The translations under genes were made by a program, and so were the position numbers. DNA of 64,000 bases from the NCBI GenBank assembly GCA_020053915.1, contig JAGVMG010000065.1:1-64000 (forward strand), given 5' to 3'. The notes below the pieces were generated by a model. That model was not told the DNA's origin. It did not search any database and saw only the letters and a program-made list of their open reading frames with translations. Positions 63,045-64,000 of this stretch are shown here, piece after piece (the first letter of the stretch is position 1; every line of letters begins with the position of its first letter). The stretch is from Parachlamydiales bacterium (lineage in GTDB: Bacteria > Chlamydiota > Chlamydiia > Chlamydiales > Rhabdochlamydiaceae).

Positions 63045-64000
63045 ATGTGGACCTATCCAGAAACATTTGATGTGATCGTTGTGGGAGCCGGACATGCGGG
63101 CTGTGAGGCTGCGCACGCGTCGGCAAAAATGGGAGCCTCTACGCTTCTTCTTACGATGAACCTGGATACGGTAGCCAAAATGAGCTGCAATCCCGCAATA
63201 GGCGGCACCGCAAAAGGACACATCGTCCGCGAAATCGACGCGTTGGGCGGCATCATGGGCAAGGTCACCGATCAAACGGGGATCCAATTCCGGATGCTCA
63301 ACGCCTCTAAAGGCCCCGCCGTCTTCTCTCCCCGCGCCCAGGCAGATAAGTTCGCCTATGCGGCGGCGATGAAGCACCGCCTGGAACAGGTCCCTAATCT
63401 CTACCTCAAGCAAGGCACCACAGAGTCTCTTCTCATCGAAGAGGGATGTGCCGTCGGAGTCGCCACCCAGGAGGGGATCGCCTACCGGGGGAAAACAGTC
63501 ATTATTTCGTCTGGCACCTTCATGAGAGGCCTCATCCACATCGGCCAAACGCATTTTGCCGGGGGCAGAGCTGGCGACAAACCCTCTGTCGGATTGTCTC
63601 CCCATTTAGAAGAGCTCGGATTCCGCTTAGGACGTCTGAAAACAGGAACCCCGCCGCGCATCAACCGGCGCAGCGTCAACTTCTCACAAATGGAAGTGCA
63701 ACACGGAGACGAGGGAGTGCGCTTTTCCTATGACGCCCCTGATGCCCCGATGATGCCTCAAGTGCCCTGCCACATCACCTATACCAATGAAGAGACAAAG
63801 AAAGTCGTCCTCGCCAATTTACATCAATCACCGATGTATTCAGGGAAAATCCAAGGGATAGGTCCCCGCTATTGTCCCTCGATTGAAGACAAAATGGTCC
63901 GTTTTGCCGATAAAGAGCGTCATCAGCTCTTTTTAGAGCCAGAAGGCATCGAAACCCAAGAAATCTATGTCAACGGGATCTCCTCCTCTCTTCCTTTTGA
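63045..64000 (+). CDS. mnmG: tRNA uridine-5-carboxymethylaminomethyl modification enzyme MnmG, 3' truncated
   Basis: FAD-containing partner of MnmE that makes cmnm5U34 in tRNAs. The visible 318 codons start [20 protein letters not shown], the Rossmann FAD-binding loop ([10 protein letters not shown]). [20 protein letters not shown], then [28 protein letters not shown] and [19 protein letters not shown] follow, all signature stretches of GidA/MnmG. The frame runs off the right edge. The codon after GPAV is Phe-Ser-Pro rather than the usual Arg-Gly-Pro-Arg variants, a small local difference. It corresponds to CT498, which follows dnaB in C. trachomatis; here four genes separate them. Confidence 0.95.
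   Translation, partial: MWTYPETFDVIVVGAGHAGCEAAHASAKMGASTLLLTMNLDTVAKMSCNPAIGGTAKGHIVREIDALGGIMGKVTDQTGIQFRMLNASKGPAVFSPRAQADKFAYAAAMKHRLEQVPNLYLKQGTTESLLIEEGCAVGVATQEGIAYRGKTVIISSGTFMRGLIHIGQTHFAGGRAGDKPSVGLSPHLEELGFRLGRLKTGTPPRINRRSVNFSQMEVQHGDEGVRFSYDAPDAPMMPQVPCHITYTNEETKKVVLANLHQSPMYSGKIQGIGPRYCPSIEDKMVRFADKERHQLFLEPEGIETQEIYVNGISSSLPF

Overview
The window comes from the chromosome of a chlamydia, most likely one outside the family Chlamydiaceae (Parachlamydia/Waddlia/Simkania type). The evidence is phylum-specific content: two copies of the developmental regulator EUO, an NTT-family nucleotide transporter, a SecD-SecF fusion, a Tsp/CT441-type tail-specific protease and a CT538-type conserved protein. 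Gene blocks also follow the Chlamydia trachomatis order as I remember it: plsC-cmk-cdsA-uppS, secDF, recJ-euo-gltX, ispF/cysJ, murA/argS, dnaQ/tsaE/trxA and rho-coaE-polA-sohB-npt-pgsA-dnaB-mnmG. Features arguing against Chlamydiaceae are a stand-alone ddl, purA, a Legionella-type MOMP-like porin, MurA with a catalytic Cys, and many accessory glycosyltransferase and secreted-protein genes. The species cannot be fixed from this window.

Layout. 1-5.2 kb: the end of a probable solute-binding protein, then trxA, tRNA-Leu and a tightly packed minus-strand lipid/cell-envelope/nucleotide operon (uppS-cdsA-cmk-plsC) preceded by purA. 5.2-5.5 kb: two abutting palindromes of about 165 bp. 5.7-19 kb: secDF, recJ, two EUO paralogs, tsp, gltX, a 45-residue cysteine-containing lipoprotein antisense to the gltX end, and a CysJ-like reductase. 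19-21.5 kb: three tandem paralogs with paired hydrophobic segments (possible inclusion-membrane proteins) and an internally duplicated unknown protein. 21.5-31 kb: ispF, ddl, an orphan ATP-grasp gene, a GT8-like gene whose end lies in a third long palindrome, murA, epmB, an AAA ATPase and argS. 31-46.3 kb: mostly core metabolism and replication (leucine dehydrogenase, CT538-like, tsaE, engB, dnaQ, pgk, NTT, dedA, pgsA, mscS, sohB, polA, coaE, rho).

46.4-57 kb is the accessory region. It holds oppA, an unknown 386-residue protein, a GT-B-like protein followed by a membrane-anchored kinase-like protein, and a small secreted protein. Then comes a three-gene minus-strand operon pairing a lipoprotein SAM-methyltransferase with an S-adenosylmethionine decarboxylase that carries a signal peptide, plus a phosphoribosyltransferase. 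A secreted jelly-roll-like protein and a MOMP-like porin follow. 57-64 kb: tRNA-Ser, dnaB interrupted by a 431-residue homing intein, a 2OG-oxygenase-like gene, a GT2 gene, a coiled-coil gene, a 28-residue bS22-like ribosomal protein and the start of mnmG.

The strongest candidates for undescribed biology are the apparently exported SAM-using gene pair (52.9-54.2 kb), the GT-B/kinase-like pair (49.3-51.9 kb), the tandem paralog trio (19.1-20.8 kb), the orphan ATP-grasp gene divergent from ddl, and the set of long intergenic palindromes. All functional statements are homology judgements made by reading the sequence; no database search was run.
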